64,000 nt of DNA from positions 1 to 64,000 of the forward strand of contig NZ_JBBIUQ010000008.1 in assembly GCF_037440165.1 (NCBI RefSeq), written 5' to 3'. The notes under the pieces were generated by a model, which was not told the origin of the DNA, did no database searches, and worked only from the letters and a program-made list of their open reading frames with translations. The stretch comes from Ignavibacterium sp037440165 (lineage in GTDB: Bacteria; Bacteroidota; Ignavibacteria; Ignavibacteriales; Ignavibacteriaceae). Both the position numbers and the translations under genes were made by a program. This document shows positions 7,569 through 16,523 of this stretch, in pieces (positions within the stretch are counted from its first letter, which is position 1; the number at the start of each line of letters is the position of its first letter).

Positions 7569-10199
7569 CTATTCAGTTAAAACATCTTTGAATAGTTCTT
7601 TCGATTCACGAAACACTTTGGTGAGCTGAATTAATCTTTCTTCAACACTTTCTATGTCGCTACTTTTTGCAGAGATTTCAATTCCAAGTGCTTCATCACC
7701 AATTGCTTTTGCACCAACCGAATAGCTTGATCCCTTTAAAGTATGAGCTAATTCCTGAATCTTTCTCAGATTTTTTTGCGAAATAAATTCTTTCAAAGTC
7801 TCGAGTTTAATCTCAGCATCTTTGAAATAATCACCAAGTAAATCCTTTTCGAATTCTTTGTCCCCCAAGCTAACCTGATTTAATCTGTCAAAATCAAACA
7901 GATCAGAAGCTTTATCAATCACCTTTTTATCTCCTTGAGGTTTATTTTTATGAATTCCTAAGTATTTATCGATAATTTGTATAATTTCTTTAGCCACAAC
8001 CGGCTTAGAAATGTAATCATTCATTCCGGCAACAAGACATTTTTCTTTATCTCCAAGTAAAGCGTGAGCTGTTAAAGCGATGATCGGAACCGAATTTAAT
8101 GGCGGATCTAACTTTCTTATCATTTTAGTTGCTGTGTATCCATCAACCTCAGGCATTTGAATATCCATAAGAATCAAATCATATCTTTTGGATTTATGCT
8201 CACTGACTGCCTGCTCGCCATTAAGAACTGCATCTACCTGATATCCGAATGAATTAAGAGTTCTGATTGCAACTTTCTGATTTATCAAATTATCTTCTGC
8301 CAGAAGTATTCTGAATCTTTTCCTTTGTTCTACCAAGGCTTTGTCAGACTGACCGCTCAAAGATTCCATTGGTATTGTCTTAAGATTTTTATCAGACGAA
8401 TCTTTCTTGCCAAGGATGTTGCTTAAAGCTGGGTCAACGAGGAAATGGAATGTAAATTTTGTTCCAACACCTTGTTCGCTTTCTACCTTGATATCTCCTT
8501 CCATAAGATTCAAGAATTCTTTACAGATTACCAAACCAAGTCCGGTTCCACCAAACTTCTTCCCTTCAGAACCATCAACTTGTGAAAATGGTTTGAACAA
8601 TTCTGAGAGTTTATCAGCAGGAATTCCTATTCCTGTATCTTCAATTGAAGAAATAATTTTAATCTTTGAACCGTTTAGTCCTGCAACTTCAACTTTTATT
8701 CTGATTTCACCCTCTTCAGTAAATTTAACAGCGTTACCAAGAAGATTGATATAGATTTGCCTTATTCTTGTCGGATCACCGACAAAATTCAGCTCATCGT
8801 TTGGAGGAAGGTCTTCGATAATTTTAATTCCTTTTTCACGAGCTTTCTGATGAACGACCATCGCCGCCTGATTAACAACTTTGTGCAGATTGAAGTTTAG
8901 TTTTTCAAGTTCGATTTTACCAGCTTCAATCTTTGATAAATCCAGGATTGCGTTTATAACATCAAGCAGCGACTCAGCAGAACTTCTGGCAGTGGAAATA
9001 AACTGTTTAACTTCATCTTCACTTCTTGCATTACCATCTTCAATGATCGATAATAATCCAATAATGCTGTTCAGCGGCGTTCTTACTTCGTGACTCAAAT
9101 TTGCAAGGAATCTGCTTTTCACCTGACTCAAATTCATCGCTTCGGCAGCAAGTCTTTCAGATTTTTCTTTCTCTTTTTTCAAAGATTCCTGATACTCATC
9201 TCTGATTTGCTCAGCTCTTACCTGCTCGGTAATATCCTGAAGATTTCCTTCAATAATTTTTTGGCCTGAATCAGGAAGTTCAACGAGTCTTGCATTAATC
9301 TTCAGAAAAATTTCATCAAAATCTTTTCTGATTAAAGTCAATCTTAAGTTTTCAACTATTCCTTTTTCGTTCAGCAATTCAATCAGATGTTGTCTTTCCA
9401 CAGGATTTTTATAAAATGATAAAATATCTTTTCCGATAATTTCATCCGCTTTCTGATATCCAAGAATTTTTGCCATTGCATCGTTTGCAATTAAAATTTT
9501 TCCATCGAGAGAAGTTTGGTAAATTCCAATCAATGCATTGTTGAAAATAGATTTATATTTTAATTCTGATTTTTCGGTTGCAATAGATTGTTCGGCAACT
9601 TTTAATCTTAATTGAAAATTTATTGCACTTCCGAATATTGAAAGCAAACTCATGAATAAAACGAATGCAAGAGATTCTATACTGTTTGGAAGAATAAAAA
9701 CCCTCTGATCGTTAATCAGAATTGCTGTAGCAAAAACTAAATTGTAGTAGATTGCCGCAATAATTTGATTGACAACTTCCCAACTCAGAAACAGTGCTGA
9801 AGTGAAAATTACCAAACCAACAATTTGTGAATTAACAACTATAGTCTTGGGCATCAGGTAAATCATAATTGCTGATGAGATGATTATTGTCAGCAGCAGA
9901 ATATGAACAAGAAGAGTAGAGTGCTTTTCGGAATTCTTTGAATTGACAAAAACGAGAATTAGGAAAGCAATCAGGGTAGCAAAGAGGCGGGTAAAGTAGA
10001 TTTCAATCTGAAGATGCTGATAATATCTCACTTCAAAAATCATCGCAAACAATCCGGAAATTGCAACCATAAAGGCGATAACCTTTAATGGAGTTACCAG
10101 GTGTTTTCTCGATTCCTGCCGTATTTTCAAATAGTTTTCTTTCCTGAAGAAATCAGCAGGATTAAGCAAAAATTCTATCAGATTTTCTTTCCTGTCCAT
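7569..10199 (-). CDS. Hybrid sensor histidine kinase (membrane-PAS-HK-REC-Hpt)
   Basis: This 876-residue protein is a multistep phosphorelay sensor. About six hydrophobic segments cover residues 38-195, followed by a PAS domain (about 210-330), a short coiled coil, and a HisKA domain with phospho-acceptor H370 in LSHEVRTPLN. The HATPase_c domain (about 470-590) shows an N box at 485-493, DTGIGIP and GGTGLGL. A receiver domain (about 628-745) has phospho-acceptor D679 in LMDIQMP, and a C-terminal Hpt domain has H819 in LAHTLKGSS. Phosphate should pass H370 to D679 to H819 and then to a separate response regulator, which is not nearby. The signal is unknown. It is divergent from the PAP2 gene. 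Confidence 0.95.
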   Translation of the reverse strand: MDRKENLIEFLLNPADFFRKENYLKIRQESRKHLVTPLKVIAFMVAISGLFAMIFEVRYYQHLQIEIYFTRLFATLIAFLILVFVNSKNSEKHSTLLVHILLLTIIISSAIMIYLMPKTIVVNSQIVGLVIFTSALFLSWEVVNQIIAAIYYNLVFATAILINDQRVFILPNSIESLAFVLFMSLLSIFGSAINFQLRLKVAEQSIATEKSELKYKSIFNNALIGIYQTSLDGKILIANDAMAKILGYQKADEIIGKDILSFYKNPVERQHLIELLNEKGIVENLRLTLIRKDFDEIFLKINARLVELPDSGQKIIEGNLQDITEQVRAEQIRDEYQESLKKEKEKSERLAAEAMNLSQVKSRFLANLSHEVRTPLNSIIGLLSIIEDGNARSEDEVKQFISTARSSAESLLDVINAILDLSKIEAGKIELEKLNFNLHKVVNQAAMVVHQKAREKGIKIIEDLPPNDELNFVGDPTRIRQIYINLLGNAVKFTEEGEIRIKVEVAGLNGSKIKIISSIEDTGIGIPADKLSELFKPFSQVDGSEGKKFGGTGLGLVICKEFLNLMEGDIKVESEQGVGTKFTFHFLVDPALSNILGKKDSSDKNLKTIPMESLSGQSDKALVEQRKRFRILLAEDNLINQKVAIRTLNSFGYQVDAVLNGEQAVSEHKSKRYDLILMDIQMPEVDGYTATKMIRKLDPPLNSVPIIALTAHALLGDKEKCLVAGMNDYISKPVVAKEIIQIIDKYLGIHKNKPQGDKKVIDKASDLFDFDRLNQVSLGDKEFEKDLLGDYFKDAEIKLETLKEFISQKNLRKIQELAHTLKGSSYSVGAKAIGDEALGIEISAKSSDIESVEERLIQLTKVFRESKELFKDVLTE

Positions 10200-10299
10200 C
10201 TAACTATAGTAATAATTTCAGTTAAATCTACATATTTATTGAAAATTTAACTGATTCTTTAGTTATTTTTAGCCATCAGATTTATTTACAAAGGCAAAA

Positions 10300-10899
10300 A
10301 TGAGCGATTTTCTCTACTCTGTTGACCTGATGATTTTTTACTTCTTTAATCATACAATTTCCTTGCCTATTATGGATAAGTTTTTTTCTATTATAACCAG
10401 CGTAAACAATTGGTACATTGCTTATGTTATTTTGCTTGGAATTAGCTGGACAAAGGGTGGAATCAGAGGGAAAATTGGTGTTATCGGAGTGATTTTGCTG
10501 ATTGTGGTTTCAGATCAAACGGGTTATAGATTACTGAAAGAATTTTTTGCCAGACCCAGACCTTGTGATGTACTGACTGATGTTATTACACCAATTGGCT
10601 GTACAGGAGCATTTTCTTTTCCTTCGAATCACGCATTAAATAATTTTGCGGCTGCATTCTTTTTTTACAAATTGTTTCCGAAATTAAAATGGGTTGTATT
10701 CGTTACGGCAAGTTTGATTGCAATATCAAGAGTTTACCTTGGATTGCACTATCCTTCTGATATTCTAGGCGGAGCTTTAATCGGAATACTCTTCGGTTAT
10801 ATTTTCTCAGAATTGGCTTTGATAGTTGAGAAAAAATATTTCCCTGGAAATTCCGCTGGATTAAAAAAGAGTGAAAATAATTTTAAGGATAAAAAATGA
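10300..10899 (+). CDS. PAP2-family membrane phosphatase
   Basis: This 199-residue integral membrane protein carries the three acid-phosphatase motifs of the PAP2 superfamily: K80 with RP at 87-88, PSNH at 108-111 (PSGH in most relatives), and SR at 143-144 with H150 before PSD. H111 and H150 would be the catalytic pair. About five hydrophobic helices surround them. Relatives include undecaprenyl-diphosphate phosphatase of the BcrC type, lipid A phosphatases and phosphatidylglycerophosphate phosphatases; short proteins of this form are most often the first, but the substrate is not decided by sequence. The stop overlaps the next start (ATGA), so the two are coupled. Confidence 0.9.
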   Translation: MSDFLYSVDLMIFYFFNHTISLPIMDKFFSIITSVNNWYIAYVILLGISWTKGGIRGKIGVIGVILLIVVSDQTGYRLLKEFFARPRPCDVLTDVITPIGCTGAFSFPSNHALNNFAAAFFFYKLFPKLKWVVFVTASLIAISRVYLGLHYPSDILGGALIGILFGYIFSELALIVEKKYFPGNSAGLKKSENNFKDKK

Positions 10900-11609
10900 A
10901 ATCATTAAAATTTTTAATTGCGATATTCTTTATGACTACTTGTGTCTCTGCACAAGTCGATTCACTAACCATCATCAGAAAAGAATTTTATAAAGCTACA
11001 GAAGACACTTCAGCATTTGTAAAAATTATTTATCCTCAGATAACTGGACTAAATAACACAGATATTCAAACAAAGATTAATAATTTTCTTGAGTCCGAGT
11101 TTATGCAGGCAAAAACCTGGTTCGATGAATTTACTTCTGATACTGATTATACATCTGAATTTCCTCCTGACTGGGTTTTCAGTTTCGAATCTGATTTCAG
11201 AGTTGCTTACAACAAAAAAGATTTTATCAGCATAGTTATGGATTATTATGAATTTACAGGCGGTGCTCACGGTAATTATTATTCTGTGGCTTATAATATC
11301 AGAACATCAGACGGAGCAATACTTACTCTTGATAATATTCTGAAACCAAACTCATTTCAAGCACTATCAGAATTTTGTACTGAAGAAATTTTAAATATGT
11401 ATGAGGCCAATACACTTAGCGAAGCTGGACTGTTTGAAGATGAATTAGTAATTTCTGAAGATCAGGATTTTTTTATTACTCCTGCTTCATTTTTTATTCA
11501 ATTTGATCCATACGAAGTTGGTCCTTATGCAATGGGTTCAATTGAAGTTGAATTGAAATTCGACCTCATTAAAAATATTCTCAAAGAAAATCTTCCCTTT
11601 CTGAAATAA
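10896..11609 (+). CDS. Secreted DUF3298/DUF4163-like protein
   Basis: The 237-residue protein begins with a signal peptide (about 1-20, ending CVSAQ). The central TGGAHGNYYSVAYN and the C-terminal DLIKNILKENL fit the DUF4163-DUF3298 pair seen in RsiV-type extracytoplasmic domains and in many uncharacterised periplasmic proteins. In RsiV this region binds lysozyme, but RsiV also has a cytoplasmic anti-sigma part and a membrane helix, both missing here, so that role should not be assumed. There is no lipobox cysteine at the cleavage site. Translation is probably coupled to the PAP2 gene through a four-base overlap, which suggests a cell-envelope role. Confidence 0.75.
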   Translation: MKSLKFLIAIFFMTTCVSAQVDSLTIIRKEFYKATEDTSAFVKIIYPQITGLNNTDIQTKINNFLESEFMQAKTWFDEFTSDTDYTSEFPPDWVFSFESDFRVAYNKKDFISIVMDYYEFTGGAHGNYYSVAYNIRTSDGAILTLDNILKPNSFQALSEFCTEEILNMYEANTLSEAGLFEDELVISEDQDFFITPASFFIQFDPYEVGPYAMGSIEVELKFDLIKNILKENLPFLK

Positions 11610-11622
11610 ACATCAAAAGAAG

Positions 11623-12093
11623 ATGAGCACAGAAAAGTTAATAATTAGAAGAGCAGAAAAATCAGACTTACCAAATATTCTGATGATGATAAAAGAATTA
11701 GCAGAATATGAAAAACTATTAAACGAAGTTGTTACTACTGAAGAGCACCTCGAAAAAGTTATTTTCGGACCTCAGAAATTTGTAGAAGTTTTAATCGCAG
11801 AATTAAATGGTATCATTGCCGGACAGACCATTTTCTTTCATAATTTCTCTACCTTTGTTGGAAGACCTGGTTTATACATTGAAGACCTTTATGTAAAACC
11901 GGAGTTTCGTGGAAAAGGAATTGGGAAAGCTTTGCTGAATGAAGTAATCAATTTAGCCAAAAACAGAAATTGTGGCAGGGTTGAATGGGTAGTTTTGGAC
12001 TGGAACGAACCTGCAATTGAATTTTATAAAAACATAGGAGCAAAACCTTTGGATGAATGGACTATATTCAGACTTTCTGAAGATAAATTCTGA
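11623..12093 (+). CDS. GNAT-family N-acetyltransferase (spermidine/diamine acetyltransferase-like)
   Basis: This 156-residue GNAT protein is closest in pattern to the SAT group, which includes diamine and thialysine acetyltransferases. It begins IIRRAEKSDLPNI and has LYIEDLYVKPEFRGKGIGKALL, in which RGKGIG is the acetyl-CoA pyrophosphate loop. Near the C-terminus WVVLDWNEPAIEFYKNIGA carries the conserved tyrosine expected to act as general acid. It should transfer an acetyl group from acetyl-CoA to a primary amine; polyamine, thialysine or another small amine are all possible. It starts 13 bases after the previous gene and precedes the fabF promoter. Confidence 0.85.
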   Translation: MSTEKLIIRRAEKSDLPNILMMIKELAEYEKLLNEVVTTEEHLEKVIFGPQKFVEVLIAELNGIIAGQTIFFHNFSTFVGRPGLYIEDLYVKPEFRGKGIGKALLNEVINLAKNRNCGRVEWVVLDWNEPAIEFYKNIGAKPLDEWTIFRLSEDKF

Positions 12094-12138
12094 AATCCGT
12101 TCATCAAAATTAAGTTTAATCAATCTCTCAAATTTCTC

Positions 12139-12146
12139 TATCTTTG
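12139..12146 (+). promoter_or_regulatory. Candidate -7 box for fabF
   Basis: TATCTTTG matches TAnnTTTG exactly, 43 bases before the fabF ATG and 45 bases after the acetyltransferase stop. No strong -33 partner is seen. Confidence 0.4.
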
Positions 12147-12189
12147 CAAATAATATTTGAATAAAATAAGAACAAATGAAAGGAATTTT

Positions 12190-13446
12190 ATGATTTCTAA
12201 TCGCAGAGTAGTAATTACAGGAATGGGAGCTTTGACTCCAATTGGATTATCTGTTCAGGAATTCTGGGATGGAATGATGCAGGGGAAAGGCGGAGCTGCT
12301 CCAATTAAAGGTTTTGATCCATCAAAAGTTGAAACCAAATTTGCCTGTGAACTTAAAGACTTTGATGTTAATAAATATCTCGACAGAAAAACCGCAAGAA
12401 GACTTGATCCGTTTGCACAATATGCTCTTGTGTCAGCCAAACAATGTATTGAAGACTGCGGCTTAAAGCCGGAAGAATTATCTGATGATGAGAAATATAA
12501 AATAGGAGTAATATTCGGAAGTGGTATTGGGGGCATTCAGACATTTTATGAACAATCAGTTATAAATCGTGAACAGGGACCAAACAGAATCTCTCCATTT
12601 TTTATTCCAATGTTAATTCCGGATATTGCTGCAGGACATATTTCAATGCAATATGGTTTTCAGGGTCCGAATTACTGTACTGTCTCCGCTTGTGCCACAG
12701 GAAATAATAATCTGATTGATTCTTATCTGCTCATTAAAAATGGCTTAGCTGACCGAATGATTGCCGGAGGAAGTGAAGCATCAATAAATGAAATCGGTGT
12801 TGGTGGCTTTAATGCAAACAGAGCTTTATCAACCAGAAATGATTCACCTGAAACAGCAAGCCGACCATTTGATGCAGCAAGAGATGGTTTTGTTATGGGC
12901 GAAGGTGCAGGTGCTTTGCTTCTAGAAGAGCTTGAAGTTGCATTGAAACGAGGCGCAAAAATTTATGCTGAAATTGTTGGAGTTGGTCTTTCGGCTGATG
13001 CACATCACATCACAGCACCTCATCCTGAAGGAACAGGTGCTATTCTCGCAATGGAAATGGCATTAAGAACTGCTGGAATTTCTCCTGATAAAATTGATTA
13101 CGTTAATATGCACGGAACCTCAACTCCTCTTGGTGATATTGCTGAAACTAAAGCGATCAAAAAAGTGTTTGGTGATCATGCATATAAGATGAATTTATCA
13201 TCAACCAAGAGTATGACCGGACATTTACTAGGTGCTGCAGGTGCTGTTGAAGCAATTGCTTCAATACTTGCTGTGGTTAATGATAAGATTCCACCAACAA
13301 TCAACTTTATACATCCGGACCCTGAATGTGATTTGAATTATACTTTCAACAAACCTCAGGAAAGAGTTGTAAACTATGCTCTAAGCAACGCTTTTGGTTT
13401 TGGTGGTCACAATACTTCTGTAATTTTTAAGAAATTTATCCAATAG
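12190..13446 (+). CDS. fabF: 3-oxoacyl-ACP synthase II (KAS II)
   Basis: This 418-residue thiolase-fold enzyme condenses malonyl-ACP with acyl-ACP in fatty acid elongation in the cytoplasm. The Cys-His-His triad is intact: C168 in TVSACATG, H308 in NMHGTSTPLGD and H345 in SMTGHLLGAAG, with K340 just before it. The C-terminal NAFGFGGHN glycine loop is also present. Length is normal for FabF. The ATG at 12190 has GAAAGGAATTTT before it; the longer frame starts at a TTG without a good ribosome binding site. The usual neighbours acpP and rnc are absent: an acetyltransferase lies upstream and a DUF2141 gene is only five bases downstream. Confidence 0.95.
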   Translation: MISNRRVVITGMGALTPIGLSVQEFWDGMMQGKGGAAPIKGFDPSKVETKFACELKDFDVNKYLDRKTARRLDPFAQYALVSAKQCIEDCGLKPEELSDDEKYKIGVIFGSGIGGIQTFYEQSVINREQGPNRISPFFIPMLIPDIAAGHISMQYGFQGPNYCTVSACATGNNNLIDSYLLIKNGLADRMIAGGSEASINEIGVGGFNANRALSTRNDSPETASRPFDAARDGFVMGEGAGALLLEELEVALKRGAKIYAEIVGVGLSADAHHITAPHPEGTGAILAMEMALRTAGISPDKIDYVNMHGTSTPLGDIAETKAIKKVFGDHAYKMNLSSTKSMTGHLLGAAGAVEAIASILAVVNDKIPPTINFIHPDPECDLNYTFNKPQERVVNYALSNAFGFGGHNTSVIFKKFIQ

Positions 13447-13451
13447 GAACG

Positions 13452-13889
13452 ATGAATATCAGATTTATTAAATATTTTTTTCTAATACCTTTGCTCACTG
13501 TAATGATTTATCCTGGTGATAATCAAAAATCCAGATTAATTGTTAAAATAAATGGATTAAAGAATGATCAAGGAACTGTGAAGGTAGCGCTATGTAATTC
13601 TGCGGCAAATTACAAAGATGACAGATCACCCTACAAAGCTGCCATAATCGAGATTCGTAACCAACAGGCAATTGCTGTTTTTGACGACTTACAAGCTGGT
13701 AATTATGCGATTAAAGCTTTTCATGATGAGAACAACAACGATGATTTTGATACCAATTTTTTGGGAATTCCAAAGGAAGATTATGGATTTTCGAACAATG
13801 CGAAAGGATTATTTGGTCCGCCTTCGTGGGAGGCTACAAAATTTATTTTAAACAAGAACGATCAAGTAATAGAAATCAATTTTAATTAG
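13452..13889 (+). CDS. DUF2141 family secreted protein
   Basis: The 145-residue protein has an N-terminal hydrophobic export signal (about 1-22) and then matches DUF2141, a small beta-sandwich family. Typical features are GLKNDQGTVKVALCNS near the start, the turn DLQAGNYAIKAFHDENNND, then FDTNFLGIPKEDYGFSNNA, and FGPPSWEATKF towards the end. The acidic DENNNDDFDTN stretch could bind calcium, but no function is established for the family. It lies five bases after fabF and is probably co-transcribed. Its 3' side faces the hairpin at 13972-14046. Confidence 0.82.
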   Translation: MNIRFIKYFFLIPLLTVMIYPGDNQKSRLIVKINGLKNDQGTVKVALCNSAANYKDDRSPYKAAIIEIRNQQAIAVFDDLQAGNYAIKAFHDENNNDDFDTNFLGIPKEDYGFSNNAKGLFGPPSWEATKFILNKNDQVIEINFN

Positions 13890-13971
13890 TGCGAGCAGAG
13901 ATTTTTTTGTGAATGATGTTTTTATGACTTTTTTATTTTGTTCAGTTGCTTTAATGTTGTAACAGATTTTA

Positions 13972-14046
13972 GGCGATGGTAGACATAAATGCCTCCTAGA
14001 GTGCTAATGGTTCCCTCCTTAGTAACCCTTGCAAACTACCATCGCC
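13972..14046. other. 75-base hairpin element between converging genes; possible structured RNA or long terminator
   Basis: The ends GGCGATGGTAG and CTACCATCGCC are perfect 11-base inverted repeats enclosing 53 bases. Inside, TGC pairs with GCA and GGTT with AACC, which would give a long interrupted stem. On the plus strand the element is followed by ATTTTTATTG, which suits termination of the fabF transcript. On the minus strand it shows two Shine-Dalgarno-like tracts (AAGGAGGG and AGGAGG), the second five bases before a five-codon frame. It is longer and more complex than an ordinary terminator. I do not recognise the family; a ncRNA, a miniature inverted-repeat element or a terminator are open options. 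Confidence 0.6.
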
Positions 14047-14050
14047 ATTT

Positions 14051-14740
14051 TTATTGCTTTTCCTCAAACACCGAATCAGGAATACCAATATTCACTTTGT
14101 AATTAGAGTATTTAACAATAACATTTCCTTTCGTTGGTGCATCAGGAACTCGTTTTCTTTTTTTAGGAGGATTTCCATCATTTGAAAATGCCTTAGGGAG
14201 ATTAAGTTTATCAATATTAAACGAGAATACCAATTTATTAGGTAGTGGATATTTCATCGACTCGTCGTAAAATAATTCGATCGTAAAAGTTCCGTTAGTT
14301 TTAGTAGTTGATTCCACTTTTCTAATGACTTTATTTATTGGATCAATCCAGAGAGTTGATAAAATTATGTTTGACTTTTCTCCGACAGGAATAACCTTAA
14401 CAACTGAAGTTTTTATTCCGTTGAGAATCACATCCTGTTCATAGATAGCAGTGTAATCTTTTTTAGTTAGAGCAGCAGGAGAAAAATCGAGTCCTTCTTT
14501 GGGAAGAAGTGCAAAACCATCGGACTTAAGTCTGATTTTATCTGGCTGCTTGAAATAAATTTTTGCTTTTGATTCAGGTACTTTCAGAAACTCAACATCT
14601 ACTTTGATATCAATATCAACTTCATAATCTTTTACACGACTAAAATTGATTATTACAGAATTGATGAGTTCATCAGCAATTTTTTGCTGAGCAAAAATTT
14701 CTGAAATAAAAATGAAAAAGAATAAAACTAAGAATCTCAT
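14051..14740 (-). CDS. Periplasmic LolA/LolB-fold-like protein
   Basis: The 229-residue protein starts with a signal peptide (about 1-18, ending IFAQ) and looks like the lipoprotein-carrier fold of the LolA/outer membrane lipoprotein-sorting type. The pattern includes VKDYEVDIDIKVDVEFLKVP, IYFKQPDKIRLKSDG, ILSTLWIDPINKVIRKVES and a late LPNKLVFSFNIDK. Such proteins hold a lipid or lipoprotein tail in a half-barrel. No cysteine follows the signal peptide, so it should be soluble in the periplasm. It is the last gene of a three-gene set with an ABC ATPase and permease and starts 11 bases after the permease stop. A role with that exporter is likely but unproven. The basic KKRKRVPDAP insert near residue 195 is unusual. 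Confidence 0.65.
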   Translation of the reverse strand: MRFLVLFFFIFISEIFAQQKIADELINSVIINFSRVKDYEVDIDIKVDVEFLKVPESKAKIYFKQPDKIRLKSDGFALLPKEGLDFSPAALTKKDYTAIYEQDVILNGIKTSVVKVIPVGEKSNIILSTLWIDPINKVIRKVESTTKTNGTFTIELFYDESMKYPLPNKLVFSFNIDKLNLPKAFSNDGNPPKKRKRVPDAPTKGNVIVKYSNYKVNIGIPDSVFEEKQ

Positions 14741-14751
14741 AATAATTCCTA

Positions 14752-15591
14752 CTATGTAAGTATATCTTTTCTTTTGAATATAATTAATGTAGCTCCAAAA
14801 AATAAGGCGATATGAAGAACCAAGACTCCGGCTGATTTTAATATTTCCTGCAGGTCAATTGGATCGTCAAAAAATAACTGCCACGAAGAAATGTAATTAG
14901 TAAAAAGATAAGGTCTTATTGACTGAAGTAAATCTACATTTATTGCTGAAATTATAACGAATACAATAATCACAGCCATTGTACTGACAATAGGACCAAT
15001 AGCATTCTCAACCAGTGATGAAAACAGATAAGCGAGTGAAGCGACAACAGTCATTCCTAAAGAAGCAAAACCATAAGCCAATAAAAATCTCCAAAGAACA
15101 TCCTTCTGCTCAAAGATTATTACCATATCTCCTCTTATAATAAGCAGTTCACCAACACCAAAAATAAAATAGCCAACAAAAAGACTCATTAAAGCAAGCC
15201 ATAGAATTAAAAGATTTGTATAGACTACTCCAGCTATGAACTTTGCGGTGACAAATTTCTCCCTTGTAACCGGACGAGTCAGCATAAGTCTGTAAGTACC
15301 AGCAGTTGCTTCACCCGCCAGCAAATCACCGGCAACCAATGTAATCAGAAAAGGTATATGTACAGTAAGACTTGTAAGGACTATGTAAGATATAAGATAA
15401 GTGTTCAGTAAATTTCCCACGAAGACAAAAGACTGTTGAATATTTCTTGTCATGAAATTTATTGTGTCTTTACCTTCAAAAACCATCGCTATATGTATTA
15501 TAGGAACCAGTATTCCAATGGCTATAAATCCTATGTAAGTTCTCCACTTTTTAAAAATCTTATAAAGTTCAATATTTACAAGCGTAATCAT
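14752..15591 (-). CDS. ABC-2-type transporter permease
   Basis: This 279-residue protein has six predicted hydrophobic helices and the ABC-2 permease layout, with one helix near the N-terminus, a large loop, and a cluster of five helices. The string GEATAGTYRLMLTRPVTREKFVTAKF around residue 95 is the typical cytoplasmic coupling segment of this group. It would act as a dimer with the ATPase encoded just upstream. Its ATG overlaps the stop of the ATPase gene (TGATG), so the two proteins are made in step. The substrate is not evident; the LolA-like gene downstream hints at an envelope component. Confidence 0.88.
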   Translation of the reverse strand: MITLVNIELYKIFKKWRTYIGFIAIGILVPIIHIAMVFEGKDTINFMTRNIQQSFVFVGNLLNTYLISYIVLTSLTVHIPFLITLVAGDLLAGEATAGTYRLMLTRPVTREKFVTAKFIAGVVYTNLLILWLALMSLFVGYFIFGVGELLIIRGDMVIIFEQKDVLWRFLLAYGFASLGMTVVASLAYLFSSLVENAIGPIVSTMAVIIVFVIISAINVDLLQSIRPYLFTNYISSWQLFFDDPIDLQEILKSAGVLVLHIALFFGATLIIFKRKDILT

Positions 15592-16523
15592 CAGGATGCC
15601 TCTTCTGTAATTTTGAGGAAATATTCTTCCAAAGATCGGGTAGGAATAATTGAACTGACATCAATACCATTTTCAACCAAATATCTGTTTAAGGAAGCTA
15701 CATCATTACTGTCAATAGTAAATTCAATTTTACTGTTGGCGGAATTTTTCATTAATTTAGACCAACGTGTGTTTGATAAAACTGCTTTTGCTTTTTCTAT
15801 ATTAGTTACTTCAAAAGTTACAGTAAGATGTGAAGCATTGAGTAATTCCTTAACTTCTCCTTCAACACGTGCAGTTCCTTTGTTGATTATTATCATTCTG
15901 TTCGCAACTTGTTCAACTTCAAAGAGAATGTGTGAAGAAAGAAAGACTGTTTTTTTAAGATCACGGCTTAGATGAATAATCAAATCTCTGATTTCTTTCA
16001 TTCCCATCGGATCTAATCCGGTAGTAGGTTCATCGAGAATTATCAAATCAGGATCGTGAAGCAGCGCCTGAGCAAGACCTAATCGCTGTTTCATGCCGTG
16101 AGAAAATGTTTTCACTTTACTTTTATATCTTTCTGCCAATCCAACTAATTCAAGGACTTCCATAATTCTTTTTTTAGGAATATCGTGTCCTGAAATTCTG
16201 CTGAGTATTTCAAGATTTTTATAGGCAGAGAGATATCCGTAAAAATCAGGCTTCTCGACAATTGCACCAACATTGCGCAATATTGATAATCTTTCTCTGA
16301 ACAAATTTTTTCCAAAAATTTTGATACTTCCACCGGAAGGTTTAATTAATGTTAGCAGCATTCTGATTGTTGTACTTTTACCAGCGCCATTTGGACCTAA
16401 AAACCCAAAGACATCACCTTTAAATACATTGATATTAAGATTATCTACAGCTTTCAATTCTTTAAAGTTTTTAGAAAGATTTTTTATTTCTATAACCAGT
16501 TCGTTATTTAAAGTTTCCATCAT
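15591..16523 (-). CDS. ABC transporter ATP-binding protein
   Basis: The 310-residue protein has a complete ABC ATPase domain: Walker A GPNGAGKST at 43-51, signature SHGMKQ at 141-146, Walker B IILDE at 161-165 and a switch histidine in SSHILFEVEQ. The C-terminal 80 residues form the extension usual in CcmA/NatA-like ATPases that pair with ABC-2 permeases. It should drive export by the adjacent permease. Two in-frame ATG codons (16523 and 16520) are possible starts. The gene heads a minus-strand operon and is divergent from nrdJ across a 302-base gap. Confidence 0.92.
   Translation of the reverse strand: MMETLNNELVIEIKNLSKNFKELKAVDNLNINVFKGDVFGFLGPNGAGKSTTIRMLLTLIKPSGGSIKIFGKNLFRERLSILRNVGAIVEKPDFYGYLSAYKNLEILSRISGHDIPKKRIMEVLELVGLAERYKSKVKTFSHGMKQRLGLAQALLHDPDLIILDEPTTGLDPMGMKEIRDLIIHLSRDLKKTVFLSSHILFEVEQVANRMIIINKGTARVEGEVKELLNASHLTVTFEVTNIEKAKAVLSNTRWSKLMKNSANSKIEFTIDSNDVASLNRYLVENGIDVSSIIPTRSLEEYFLKITEEAS

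Noticed and set aside
13995..14030. Resemblance of part of the hairpin to a cyclic di-GMP riboswitch (AACCATTnGCACTC)
   Set aside because: Only about 13 bases agree. The conserved core and tetraloop-receptor parts are missing and the element is in the wrong place, between converging gene ends.
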